A stretch of DNA of 64,000 nucleotides from a virus. The first letter of the stretch is position 1. Every line of letters starts with the position of its first letter. The translations under genes and the position numbers were made by a program. The stretch covers positions 1 through 64,000 of IMG/VR virus record IMGVR_UViG_3300008448_000044; one strand, written 5' to 3'. The notes below the pieces were generated by a model that worked only from the letters and a program-made list of their open reading frames with translations, was not told the origin of the DNA and did not search any database. Below are positions 49,466 through 56,858 of this stretch, piece after piece.

Positions 49466-50118
49466 AATTTATAAATCCAGCCCCATTGGGTAACATAGAT
49501 AATTTTTTATCGTCTTCTAAAGTAATGGTTATTAATTCTTACCCAAATCAAAGAGTTGTATCACCATTTGCAGGGGTGGTTAGTAATATCAATCCTTTAG
49601 ACCAAACTATAGAAATTGAACACAATGTAAACGGAACAAAATATTACTCCAAAATAAAAGGAGTTGTAAATTTTTATGTTAGTTTAGGGTATAGAGTATT
49701 ACAAGGAGATATTTTAGGGTTTTTTGGAGACAAACCTATTGAGTTTTCTATTACAGATAAATTAGGTTTTAAACAAAATTTAGATTTTTTCTTTCAAGAT
49801 TTTAAAAGTAAGGAACAACCTGATAAAGAAACTAAAGAAAAATCTGAAAAAGAAAAAAAGGAAAAATCTGAAAAAGAAAAAAAGGAAAAATCTGAAAAAG
49901 AAAAAAAGGAAAAGAGTGAGTTAAGTGTTGATTTAGGGCTTTCAACTGACGAAGATATCCCCGCATTATATAGAGGAATGATGAATTTATTTGCAGCGCC
50001 ATTTTCAGTTGTCGGCTCAGCTTTTAAAGGTAATTTGGTTAAAAAAACTAAAAAAGAAGAAAAGGAAGAAAAAATTAATGAGAATGTAAAAAGAATTAAA
50101 AACCTCATTAAATTTTAA
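49462..50118 (+). CDS. M23-like (degenerate) virion protein with Lys/Glu repeats, 218 aa
   Basis: Residues about 30-100 follow an M23/LytM barrel (VVSPFAGVVSNI... IEIEHN... GDILGFFGD) but the zinc-binding HxxxD and HxH residues are missing, so it is likely non-catalytic. A charged stretch encoded by three 24-nt tandem repeats (49841-49912) links to a helical tail ending INENVKRIKNLIKF, with an INE site. Confidence 0.65.
   Translation: MKFINPAPLGNIDNFLSSSKVMVINSYPNQRVVSPFAGVVSNINPLDQTIEIEHNVNGTKYYSKIKGVVNFYVSLGYRVLQGDILGFFGDKPIEFSITDKLGFKQNLDFFFQDFKSKEQPDKETKEKSEKEKKEKSEKEKKEKSEKEKKEKSELSVDLGLSTDEDIPALYRGMMNLFAAPFSVVGSAFKGNLVKKTKKEEKEEKINENVKRIKNLIKF
49841..49912 (+). repeat. 24-nt in-frame tandem repeat, three copies
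   Basis: Unit of A-rich sequence coding for EKSEKEKK; variation in copy number would change linker length only. Confidence 0.8.
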
Positions 50119-50119
50119 A

Positions 50120-50147
50120 AAAAAACCCTCATTTCTGAGGGTACAAA
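50120..50147 (-). terminator. leftward terminator
   Basis: ACCCTCA/TGAGGGT stem flanked on the left by eight A, i.e. a T run for leftward transcripts; lies downstream of the lipoprotein gene. Confidence 0.75.
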
Positions 50148-50309
50148 TTATTTTGTTTTTACAGTGTCAACTTTAACAGTATCTACCACAACTATTGTGT
50201 CGGTTAATGTACTGTCAGTTGGTTGAGTTTCAGTTTTAGTCTCGTTAGACCCACATGAACTAATCAAAGCTACTGTTGCAATCAAAAATGCTAATGTTAC
50301 TTTTTTCAT
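50148..50309 (-). CDS. small lipoprotein, 53 aa
   Basis: MKKVTLAFLIATVALISSC has a clear lipobox (LISSC), followed by a Thr/Asp/Val-rich tail (TDTIVVVDTVKVDTVK). Envelope-located; role unknown. The short length is usual for phage lipoproteins. Confidence 0.7.
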   Translation of the reverse strand: MKKVTLAFLIATVALISSCGSNETKTETQPTDSTLTDTIVVVDTVKVDTVKTK

Positions 50310-50421
50310 ATTTATATTGTTTTATTTGACCAATAAATAGGTGAAACTTACCGATAAGTCAAGAAAATACCCCTTTATCATAAAATTTTTTTTAAGTTCT
50401 TGACAGACAAAAAAAAGTTAG

Positions 50422-50459
50422 TATATTTGTAAAACACTTTTGAAAAAAAGTTCTTTGAA
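50422..50459 (+). promoter_or_regulatory. TATATTTG promoter and boxA-like element
   Basis: TATATTTG at 50422-50429 and GTTCTTTGAA at 50450-50459, ahead of a short ORF and the RNA unit. Confidence 0.65.
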
Positions 50460-50492
50460 TTAACCGAGTATTAACTGTTTAAAAACTCAAAC

Positions 50493-50636
50493 ATGAGTAA
50501 CGAAACACAAGTAATTGACGAACCTTTGTTCTACTACTATGGGAATGATGGTGTGAAGTATTACACTTGTAGTGCCGTTCTTGCAATGGCAAGAGCTAAA
50601 TTTCACGGTACTGACGATGTATACGTAGTATCTTAA
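50493..50636 (+). CDS. small protein, 47 aa
   Basis: MSNETQVIDEPLFYYYG... with good codon use and C-rich wobble bases. It sits in a boxA-preceded transcript; not recognised. Confidence 0.55.
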   Translation: MSNETQVIDEPLFYYYGNDGVKYYTCSAVLAMARAKFHGTDDVYVVS

Positions 50637-50720
50637 AAAAAGTTGAAGAAAAATTTGGAAAATTAAAAAGTTCTTCTTAACTTTGTAAAACAAATCGGAA
50701 ATGTCCGATGAGTTCTTTAA
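50637..50720 (+). promoter_or_regulatory. duplicated promoter-hairpin-boxA leader, copy 1
   Basis: TAACTTTG (50678-50685), hairpin ATCGGA/TCCGAT (50694-50709), GTTCTTTAA (50712-50720). Nearly the same sequence recurs at 50845-50934. Confidence 0.75.
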
Positions 50721-50722
50721 AA

Positions 50723-50847
50723 AAATTGGTTATAGAAACAGTCTAGGTCCGTAGGGCTACTGTTGTATGTGAGGAAAGTGACTACGGGAATCCTTCGCAT
50801 TTAAAGTGTAAATGAGACATGTTACCGCAACAGTTATAATAACCGAA
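50723..50847 (+). ncRNA. small structured RNA, about 125 nt
   Basis: GGTTAT...ATAACC closes the RNA and AACAG pairs with CTGTT inside. It lies between two copies of the leader. GAGGAAAGT recalls an RNase P motif but the rest does not fit. Unknown. Confidence 0.5.
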
Positions 50848-50934
50848 AAAAAAGTTTGAGAAAAATTTGGAAATTAAAAAAATTGTTCTTAACTTTGTAA
50901 AACAAATCGGAAACGTCCGATAGAGTTCTTTGAA
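50845..50934 (+). promoter_or_regulatory. duplicated promoter-hairpin-boxA leader, copy 2
   Basis: TAACTTTG (50890-50897), hairpin ATCGGA/TCCGAT (50906-50921), GTTCTTTGAA (50925-50934). Confidence 0.75.
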
Positions 50935-51800
50935 AGATTGAATTATCCATCAGGTGAAAGTACCCCTTCGGGGAGATGATAACCTGTAAAAGATAATCGG
51001 CCGTATATGGTCGTTAAATAAACTACGAAAGTAGGATAAAGTGGAATCACCCGTGTTGATGATTCTGCGGTTTGGGAAACCGAACTCGAGTATACAAGTG
51101 GGATATCACCCGACCTTCAGTACTGAGGGCGACGCTTTAGGGAAAGTGGTTGGGTGACCAAGCAATGTGGATTGTTTGGTTGAGGTGGGAACACCAATAA
51201 GAATAACCCATAGGAATCAAGTGAGAGGTGTAGTTATCCAATTACATAATTGCGGGTTCCAATATGAAAGTGGACTTAAAACCGAAAGGTAAGATAGAGA
51301 ACGAGTGGTGTCGCTACTATCCTTATCAAAGACCCACCAAGGTCTTGGTACGAAGTAAACTTGAAATATGGAGGTGGGGACATCTCACGGAGTAGTTTAG
51401 TATTCAGTTGTTCAAAAGATGACTGAGCTTAGGGTAGACCACTACTTCGATACATCCACGACACAAAACTTATGACTAAAAATTAAGTCCTATTAATTAT
51501 GAAATCTAAGGAAAAGTGTCTACCAGGTTTTGGTGAAAGGTGACTACATAGTAATGAGCCGTTCATTGCACACAAAGACCCCAAGTCCGAGTGTAGTTTT
51601 ACCAAAGACCTCTAATCCCGCAAGGATTAATTGGGGAGGCATCCTCGAAGAGAGTTGAGTAATAAGAGAGTAACCAAGACCTCAAGGAGTGGTAAACCTA
51701 AAAGACCGTCACTGAGAAATACTTCTCAAAAGGAAGTGGATAAGAGTAGAAGCAATAATGACTCGAAAGGTTCTCAAATAAAAGGTATAATCTCAGCCTT
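50935..51800 (+). ncRNA. giant structured noncoding RNA (GOLLD/ROOL-like or new)
   Basis: About 870 nt with no plausible ORF and higher G+C than neighbours. Many stems capped by stable loops: CAGGT...ACCTG enclosing CCCC-TTCG-GGGG; CGGCC/GGTCG; CTAC-GAAA-GTAG; CGGTTT/AAACCG; CCAAGCAAT/ATTGTTTGG; GGTG-GGAA-CACC; ACC-GAAA-GGT; AAGACC/GGTCTT; AGGTG/CATCT; AATCC/GGATT inside CCTC/GAGG; long-range GGTTTTGGT/ACCAAAGACC. Transcribed from the second leader and followed by an initiator tRNA. GOLLD and ROOL RNAs are giant RNAs known near phage tRNA genes; family membership is not shown here. Confidence 0.7.
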
Positions 51801-51808
51801 AGCCATAT

Positions 51809-51880
51809 AGTGGGATAGAGCAGTGGAAGCTCGCAAGGCTCATAACCTTGAGGTCGAAGGTTCGAATCCTTCTCCCGCAA
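51809..51880 (+). tRNA. initiator tRNA-fMet(CAT)
   Basis: D-arm GAGC...GCTC, CAAGG/CCTTG anticodon stem with loop CTCATAA and T-arm GAAGG-TTCGAAT-CCTTC closely follow Bacteroidetes fMet tRNA. A1-A72 mismatch (no 1-72 pair) is the initiator hallmark. Confidence 0.88.
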
Positions 51881-52273
51881 CAAGTGACTCCGATAGGTGT
51901 TCTTTAGAATTGTATCACACCTAACATGAGTTTAAACTGAGAACAAAACAGAACAATCAGGGTTTTATTCGTGATGGTTCAGACTCTTTGTCACACATTT
52001 TTACCCTTAAGGAAAAAAGTAAAGGAAATAAGAGCGCCGCTTGAGTCCTCGACATGACTTTGTCTGGCAATAGACAGAAAACTGTACGACACCTTTTTTT
52101 AAGATGTGGATTTCTGTGATAACCACAAAAATTTTAGTAGGTGTTTAAATATGAAAAAATGATAAAAAACATAGACGTTTAAATTGTACAAACTCGACCA
52201 TACGACAATGGTTACTTTTGTCTCACTAACAAAAGTATCGGGTTGGACTTACCGACAGAGAAAGTTCCACGGT
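51881..52273 (+). ncRNA. 3' continuation of structured RNA transcript
   Basis: No ORF. Stems AGGTGT/ACACCT, TGTCT/AGACA and ACTTTTGT/ACAAAAGT (8 bp). Could be a separate RNA or the 3' domain of the giant RNA; ends at a terminator. Confidence 0.45.
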
Positions 52274-52318
52274 TAAAAGGGAGAAATTGACTAACCACCA
52301 ATATTCTCCCTTTTTTTG
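52274..52318 (+). terminator. Rho-independent terminator of the giant RNA unit
   Basis: AAAGGGAGAA/TTCTCCCTTT stem, 17-nt loop, seven T. Confidence 0.9.
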
Positions 52319-52351
52319 TTTATAACAGACAACTTTATAGTGAAATATTCG

Positions 52352-52358
52352 TATTTAT
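52352..52358 (+). promoter_or_regulatory. TATTTAT late-type motif, 4 nt before ATG
   Basis: TATTTAT-AGTA-ATG for 52363, head of the secreted-protein operon. Confidence 0.6.
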
Positions 52359-52362
52359 AGTA

Positions 52363-52950
52363 ATGAAGGTAACGATTTTCACTATATTATTTTTTCTTTT
52401 ATCATTACCTGTTTTTAGTCAGTGTAATGGGGCTCAAACTTTTACACTAACCCCAACACCACCTGTTGGTGGATATACTCCTGGTACTGTAGTTAACGTA
52501 TGTTATACCATGAATGGGTATACTCAAACGGGGTCCAATTGGATTGAGGGTTTTGATTTAACTTTAGGTCCTGGATGGACAGGATTAACACCCGTATCTC
52601 CACCCGCAAATTGTGGAGGAGCGGTTTCAGGAGGACAATGGATTTGGATGACATCATGTCCTACACCTGTGGGTCCTATAGGTCCTGGATATTTCTTTGA
52701 TTTAACTATTGATGGTAATCCTGCGAATGACTTTGGGGACAATGGTTCATGTGTATGGACTTTTTGTTTTCAAGTAACAGTATCCACTTTATGTACACCA
52801 CAAAATTTATTAATACAAGTTACACCTGGTTCAGATGGGTTATGGGGAAGTTGGAATAGTACTTCGTGTGATTTGGCGACACCATTTAATATTTACAACG
52901 GAACAAGCAACCCTACACCACCAATTGTTGGACCTATAAGTCATAACTAA
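52363..52950 (+). CDS. secreted surface protein, 195 aa
   Basis: Signal peptide (cleavage after VFSQ), then a Pro/Gly/Thr-rich, Cys-containing beta domain (TFTLTPTPPVGGYTPGTVVNVCYTMNGYTQ) of a kind common in Bacteroidetes adhesins. No sorting domain of its own. First of three co-directional genes, the last carrying a T9SS sorting domain. Confidence 0.7.
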   Translation: MKVTIFTILFFLLSLPVFSQCNGAQTFTLTPTPPVGGYTPGTVVNVCYTMNGYTQTGSNWIEGFDLTLGPGWTGLTPVSPPANCGGAVSGGQWIWMTSCPTPVGPIGPGYFFDLTIDGNPANDFGDNGSCVWTFCFQVTVSTLCTPQNLLIQVTPGSDGLWGSWNSTSCDLATPFNIYNGTSNPTPPIVGPISHN

Positions 52951-52968
52951 AATATAAAAAAGAAAAAA

Positions 52969-53535
52969 ATGAAAAAATTTCTCACAATACTACTAATGTT
53001 AATTTCCATGATAAGTTATGGTCAATTAACAACAACTAATCCCGACACTGTATGTATCAATACTTCAGGGTCAATTTACCAAGTCCCTTCTTTGGGAGTG
53101 GGATACACTTATACTTGGACTGTTTTAGCACCAGGTGTTATTACGAGTGGAGCGGGTACAAATAGTATAAATGTCAATTGGTCTGCCGCAGGTCCTGGGT
53201 TGATTACAAATGCAGTTACTGTAACCGCTACAGGTCCTGGAGGTTGTGTAAGTACTCCTGTAAATTTAAATGTTTTTATTTTACAGATTAACCCAACAAT
53301 AACATCAATAGGTCCGTTTTGCTCTAACGACCCTTGTGTTAATTTAGTTGGAACACCTGCTGGAGGTACATGGTCAGGAACAGGTGTTGTTGGTAATCAA
53401 TTTTGTCCAACTACAAGTGGTGTCGGTACATTTAACATAACTTACACGGTAACACAAAACGGTTGTACATTTACAACTACCACTTCAGTAACGGTTAATC
53501 CAATTCCTGTTTTATCCCCAATACAACACAATTAA
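52969..53535 (+). CDS. secreted PKD/Ig-like repeat protein, 188 aa
   Basis: Signal peptide, then GVGYTYTWTVLAPGVITSG... and GPGGC... TWSGTGVVGNQ with TFNITYTVTQNGCTFTTTTSVTV, the PKD-like/Ig-like beta repeats typical of Bacteroidetes surface proteins. Probably part of a surface complex with its neighbours. Confidence 0.72.
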   Translation: MKKFLTILLMLISMISYGQLTTTNPDTVCINTSGSIYQVPSLGVGYTYTWTVLAPGVITSGAGTNSINVNWSAAGPGLITNAVTVTATGPGGCVSTPVNLNVFILQINPTITSIGPFCSNDPCVNLVGTPAGGTWSGTGVVGNQFCPTTSGVGTFNITYTVTQNGCTFTTTTSVTVNPIPVLSPIQHN

Positions 53536-53537
53536 GT

Positions 53538-54101
53538 ATGAAGAAACTATTTCTTATATTATCATTGGTATGTTCATCAAGTCTGTTCTCTCAACAAACT
53601 ATTGAGAAATGTGAGGATAATGATTTAACTTTTACTTATAGTACTCAATCTACAGTATCAGGTTTAATATCTTGGTCTTTAGACAGTCAAATTTTTACAA
53701 CAACTAGTTTGACAGTAAATTGGAGTAATTACTCTATCGGGTCATACCAACTAAGTGCGATACAAGGAGAGGATTTATGTCCCTCAAATATGGTATACTA
53801 TACTGTAAATTTAGTTGAATGTCCTAACACCACAATGTGGGCTCCAAATACTTTTACACCTGATGGTGATGAAATTAATAATGTATGGAAACCACAAGGT
53901 TACAATTACTTTGATGAGCATTTTTTTATAGTAAACCGATGGGGTCAGATTATTTTTGAGTCCTACAATTTGGATTACGGATGGGATGGAACTTACAATG
54001 GTAAAATGTGTCAAGATGGTGTTTATGTTTATTGTTTACAATGGAAAGATGTAGATAATAGATTCCATCAAACCTACGGACATATAACACTATTAAAATA
54101 A
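53538..54101 (+). CDS. secreted protein with T9SS type B (CHU_C) sorting domain, 187 aa
   Basis: Signal peptide (MKKLFLILSLVCSSSLFSQ), a PKD-like segment, then from about residue 97 WAPNTFTPDGDEINNVWKP, NRWGQIIFES, GWDGTYNGKMCQDGVYVY and GHITLLK at the end. This is the gliding motility-associated CHU_C domain that targets proteins to the type IX system of Bacteroidetes. Found in a phage, it implies a T9SS-bearing host and export or surface mimicry. Confidence 0.9.
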   Translation: MKKLFLILSLVCSSSLFSQQTIEKCEDNDLTFTYSTQSTVSGLISWSLDSQIFTTTSLTVNWSNYSIGSYQLSAIQGEDLCPSNMVYYTVNLVECPNTTMWAPNTFTPDGDEINNVWKPQGYNYFDEHFFIVNRWGQIIFESYNLDYGWDGTYNGKMCQDGVYVYCLQWKDVDNRFHQTYGHITLLK

Positions 54102-54129
54102 AAAAACCCACCGATTGGTGGGTTTTTAA
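54100..54129 (+). terminator. Rho-independent terminator
   Basis: AAACCCACC/GGTGGGTTT stem with T run. Confidence 0.9.
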
Positions 54130-54131
54130 TT

Positions 54132-54522
54132 TGGTGGAGGTATTGGGACTCGAACCCAAGTCCTGTTCACATTACCCATTAAGGACTACACGCTTAGGTT
54201 AACATTTTCTAATGTTCCAAAAATAGTTGATTTGTTCTTCACCATCGTAAATCAACAAACAATGGTTACCATTCGATTTAGGGTTCAATAGTAATCCACC
54301 ACAACTACGACTTCTGTTGCAAGGTTATATGTCTGCCGACCCCTTTAGTAACCTAATTCAATTAGGCTACTGCTACGCTTTCCTCAGTACGGATAAGACC
54401 TACCGCAGAAAGTTTGTTGATAACGTTGCCGTTTATCGTTTTTGAACCATTTTGACAGGGTTAGTTCGTCCCTGACGTGCCCCGAATGACTATCTATGCC
54501 AGTCAATTCCAGAGTTACCCCC
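54132..54522 (-). ncRNA. ssrA: tmRNA (ssrA) with encoded CCA, 391 nt
   Basis: Read on the minus strand it starts GGGGGTAACTCTGGAATTGAC and ends in a T-arm TTGGG-TTCGAGT-CCCAA, acceptor TACCTCC and ACCA; the ends pair. The resume codon is probably GGC, as in Bacteroidetes tmRNAs. The frame encodes a tag of 22 residues beginning GNVINKLSAV and ending EESVAVA, stopping at TAA inside the GTAGCCTAA/TTAGGTTAC helix. Upstream are a TATATTTG promoter and GTTCTTTAACAT boxA. Rescues stalled ribosomes. Confidence 0.9.
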
Positions 54523-54524
54523 AT

Positions 54525-54554
54525 ATGTTAAAGAACTTTTGTTTTACAAATATA
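54525..54554 (-). promoter_or_regulatory. tmRNA promoter TATATTTG and boxA
   Basis: Minus-strand TATATTTG (54547-54554) followed by GTTCTTTAACAT (54525-54536), just before the mature 5' end. Confidence 0.75.
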
Positions 54555-54603
54555 CGAATAAAAAGATTAATACCAAATCTTTCGTGTATTTATTTGTATA
54601 AAT

Positions 54604-55992
54604 ATGTCCGAAAAAGAAGAATTAAAAAACGAAGCCTACGAAGGTAGTAAAATCTTGTATGAAGATGATGAGGTTATTTTCCTAAAATGTCTTTCATATG
54701 AATCTGCGAAATACTTCGGCCCTCCATTTCTATGGAAAAAATGGGGTACTCACAAATACGGTGATACTTTTATAGTAGTTGATAAAAAAGGTAATCAATG
54801 GTTACCAACAAAATCATATGTAATCAGTGTTGGAGAATATGGGGTACATTATTTAGATGACGAGGACCAAGAAATAAAATCTTCAGAGTTGTTTAATCAA
54901 TTCCCTCAGATTGAGAATATTGTTTACAAAACAATACCCGTTCAAAATATATACCAATTACTAAAAAAAATACAAAGCGGTGAAAAATATCCTGAACACA
55001 CATTAGGTAGATATGATGATTTAATAGGGGGATTTAAATTTAATGAAAAATCACCTGGTAAAAGTATGGTTAAATTAACTTTTGATGATAATGAAGATTA
55101 TTTTAAACTTTTTGATTTAGGTGAACATGATATATGGTTTTTAAGAAATTTATATTCTTATTATGGGAGCTATGAAATGGGATTTTATCATTCTGACTAT
55201 GCGTATCAAGATTGGAATGAGGGGTATCTAATTTACGACATAAATGGTGAAGCAAGAGAAAAATTGTTTGAGTTAGTTTCTTATTTTATACCTAATGTAA
55301 AAGACCTTAATGATGAAACCGCTCAAAAAATTTCTAAATTATTAATGGATACATTTCCAAGATTAACGGAAAATATAGTTGACGACTTTCAATCTGAAAA
55401 GGAACAGTGTATGTCAAGAACTGCAGAAAAAGAAATAACAAATGAGTTATCAAATCCATTTGTTAATTACGGTATATTTGAAAAAAATACTTTCCACAGT
55501 TATGTTACTACCGTTAATGTTTTATTATCACTTTATAAACTTTATAAAGATACTGATTTAACTTTACAAGAATTGTTATCCAAGTTAGGACACGAATTAA
55601 ATGTTGGACCTTATGAAGAATATATGTATGAGTATGGATGTGACGATTTTGATACTGAATCCTTTAATAATTACGCACTATCTCAGATTGAAAAAATGAT
55701 AGAAGAGGTAGAAAGTAGTGACAGATTCTCAAACCTAGATGAATTTAAATATGTTAATCTTGAAGTTAGGAAACGTTATGATTTTGATAAATGGTATCCT
55801 ACACCAAAAGACAAAGACCTTAAATTTAACATTCGTTCAATTGACCCTAAAACAAATAAGATAAATATTGTAACTCAAAGACAATTTGAATCTACAAAAA
55901 ATAGAAGTTTAACTCTTGATGAATTTAATTCTTTTTTATATAATTTTGAATTATTTGAAAGAAAAGTTTTGAAATCTCGGAAAAAGTTGTAA
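54604..55992 (+). CDS. hypothetical protein, 462 aa
   Basis: Large acidic protein without recognised domain; Tyr/Phe-rich helical C-terminal half. A TATTTAT motif lies 10 nt upstream, suggesting late expression and perhaps a virion role. The end overlaps the promoter of the next gene. Confidence 0.6.
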   Translation: MSEKEELKNEAYEGSKILYEDDEVIFLKCLSYESAKYFGPPFLWKKWGTHKYGDTFIVVDKKGNQWLPTKSYVISVGEYGVHYLDDEDQEIKSSELFNQFPQIENIVYKTIPVQNIYQLLKKIQSGEKYPEHTLGRYDDLIGGFKFNEKSPGKSMVKLTFDDNEDYFKLFDLGEHDIWFLRNLYSYYGSYEMGFYHSDYAYQDWNEGYLIYDINGEAREKLFELVSYFIPNVKDLNDETAQKISKLLMDTFPRLTENIVDDFQSEKEQCMSRTAEKEITNELSNPFVNYGIFEKNTFHSYVTTVNVLLSLYKLYKDTDLTLQELLSKLGHELNVGPYEEYMYEYGCDDFDTESFNNYALSQIEKMIEEVESSDRFSNLDEFKYVNLEVRKRYDFDKWYPTPKDKDLKFNIRSIDPKTNKINIVTQRQFESTKNRSLTLDEFNSFLYNFELFERKVLKSRKKL

Positions 55993-55997
55993 CTTTG
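55990..55997 (+). promoter_or_regulatory. TAACTTTG promoter, leaderless spacing
   Basis: Ends exactly 4 nt before ATG 56002. Confidence 0.75.
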
Positions 55998-56001
55998 TAT
56001 C

Positions 56002-56829
56002 ATGCAAAGAGATTACACACTTTTAAAAAATGTCCTATCAATCCCTAGTAAAACTTACAAAGAGGATATGATGGTTGAATTTATAACAAATTGGTTGACT
56101 GAAAACAATATACCGTTTGAAGTTGATGATATGTTCAACATCTATGCAACAAAACAAACTGACCCAAATATCGAATATTTCCCTTGTGTTGTGTCCCATA
56201 CAGATACTGTACACGAATTAGACTCAATAAACATTAGAGAAGAAAATTTACCCAACGAACAAAAAGTCCTAAAACCTTCATTGAAGGCGTATAATGATAA
56301 AGGGTTACCTACAGGAATTGGTGGTGACGACAAATGTGGGATTTACGCCTGTCTTGAATTACTAAAGGAATTACCAAATCTGAAAGCCGCGTTTTTTGTA
56401 TCAGAAGAAACAGGTTGTCATGGTTCAAGAAACGCGGATTCAAATTTCTTTATTAATGTTGGTTATGCAATTCAGTTTGACGCTCCTGGAAATTCTATGG
56501 TTTCGGAATACTGCATGGGGACAAAATTATTTGATAGAAATAGTGAATTTTTTAAATCTTGTGATGAGGTTTTAACCGAAAATTTTGATAATAGAAACAA
56601 ATATCAATCTCACCCATATACTGATGTTTATGCACTAAAACAAAAATTTGATTTTTCTTGTATTAATTTTGCAATTGGTTATTACAATTATCACACAAGA
56701 GAAGAGTATGTTGTTGTTGAGGATGTTTATAATGGTATTTTAACAGGAAAAAAAATGATTGAAAAATTGGGTTATAGTAAACACGGATATATTGAACCCA
56801 AAGGAAATCAATATCGAATGTTCATGTAA
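56002..56829 (+). CDS. M20-family zinc peptidase (PepT-like), 275 aa
   Basis: VVSHTDTVHE (His66, Asp68), TGIGGDDKCGIYA (bridging Asp), FFVSEETGCHGS (Glu pair), QFDAPG and a final YYNYHTREEYV (His) are the di-zinc ligand set of M20 aminopeptidases/carboxypeptidases. The lid domain is shorter than in PepT. It would trim peptides in the cytoplasm, e.g. recycle products of ClpC/tmRNA degradation, which is inference. Early-type promoter. Confidence 0.85.
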   Translation: MQRDYTLLKNVLSIPSKTYKEDMMVEFITNWLTENNIPFEVDDMFNIYATKQTDPNIEYFPCVVSHTDTVHELDSINIREENLPNEQKVLKPSLKAYNDKGLPTGIGGDDKCGIYACLELLKELPNLKAAFFVSEETGCHGSRNADSNFFINVGYAIQFDAPGNSMVSEYCMGTKLFDRNSEFFKSCDEVLTENFDNRNKYQSHPYTDVYALKQKFDFSCINFAIGYYNYHTREEYVVVEDVYNGILTGKKMIEKLGYSKHGYIEPKGNQYRMFM

Positions 56830-56858
56830 TAAAAAAGGGGAAATTATTCCCCTTTTTT
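56830..56858. terminator. bidirectional terminator
   Basis: AAAAAGGGGAA/TTCCCCTTTTT between convergent genes. Confidence 0.88.

Noticed and set aside
49841-49912. CRISPR array or regulatory repeat
   Set aside because: Contiguous in-frame 24-nt units inside a gene with no spacers; a coding tandem repeat.
50723-50847. RNase P RNA, because of GAGGAAAGT
   Set aside because: Other RNase P signature blocks and helices are missing, and the RNA is too short.
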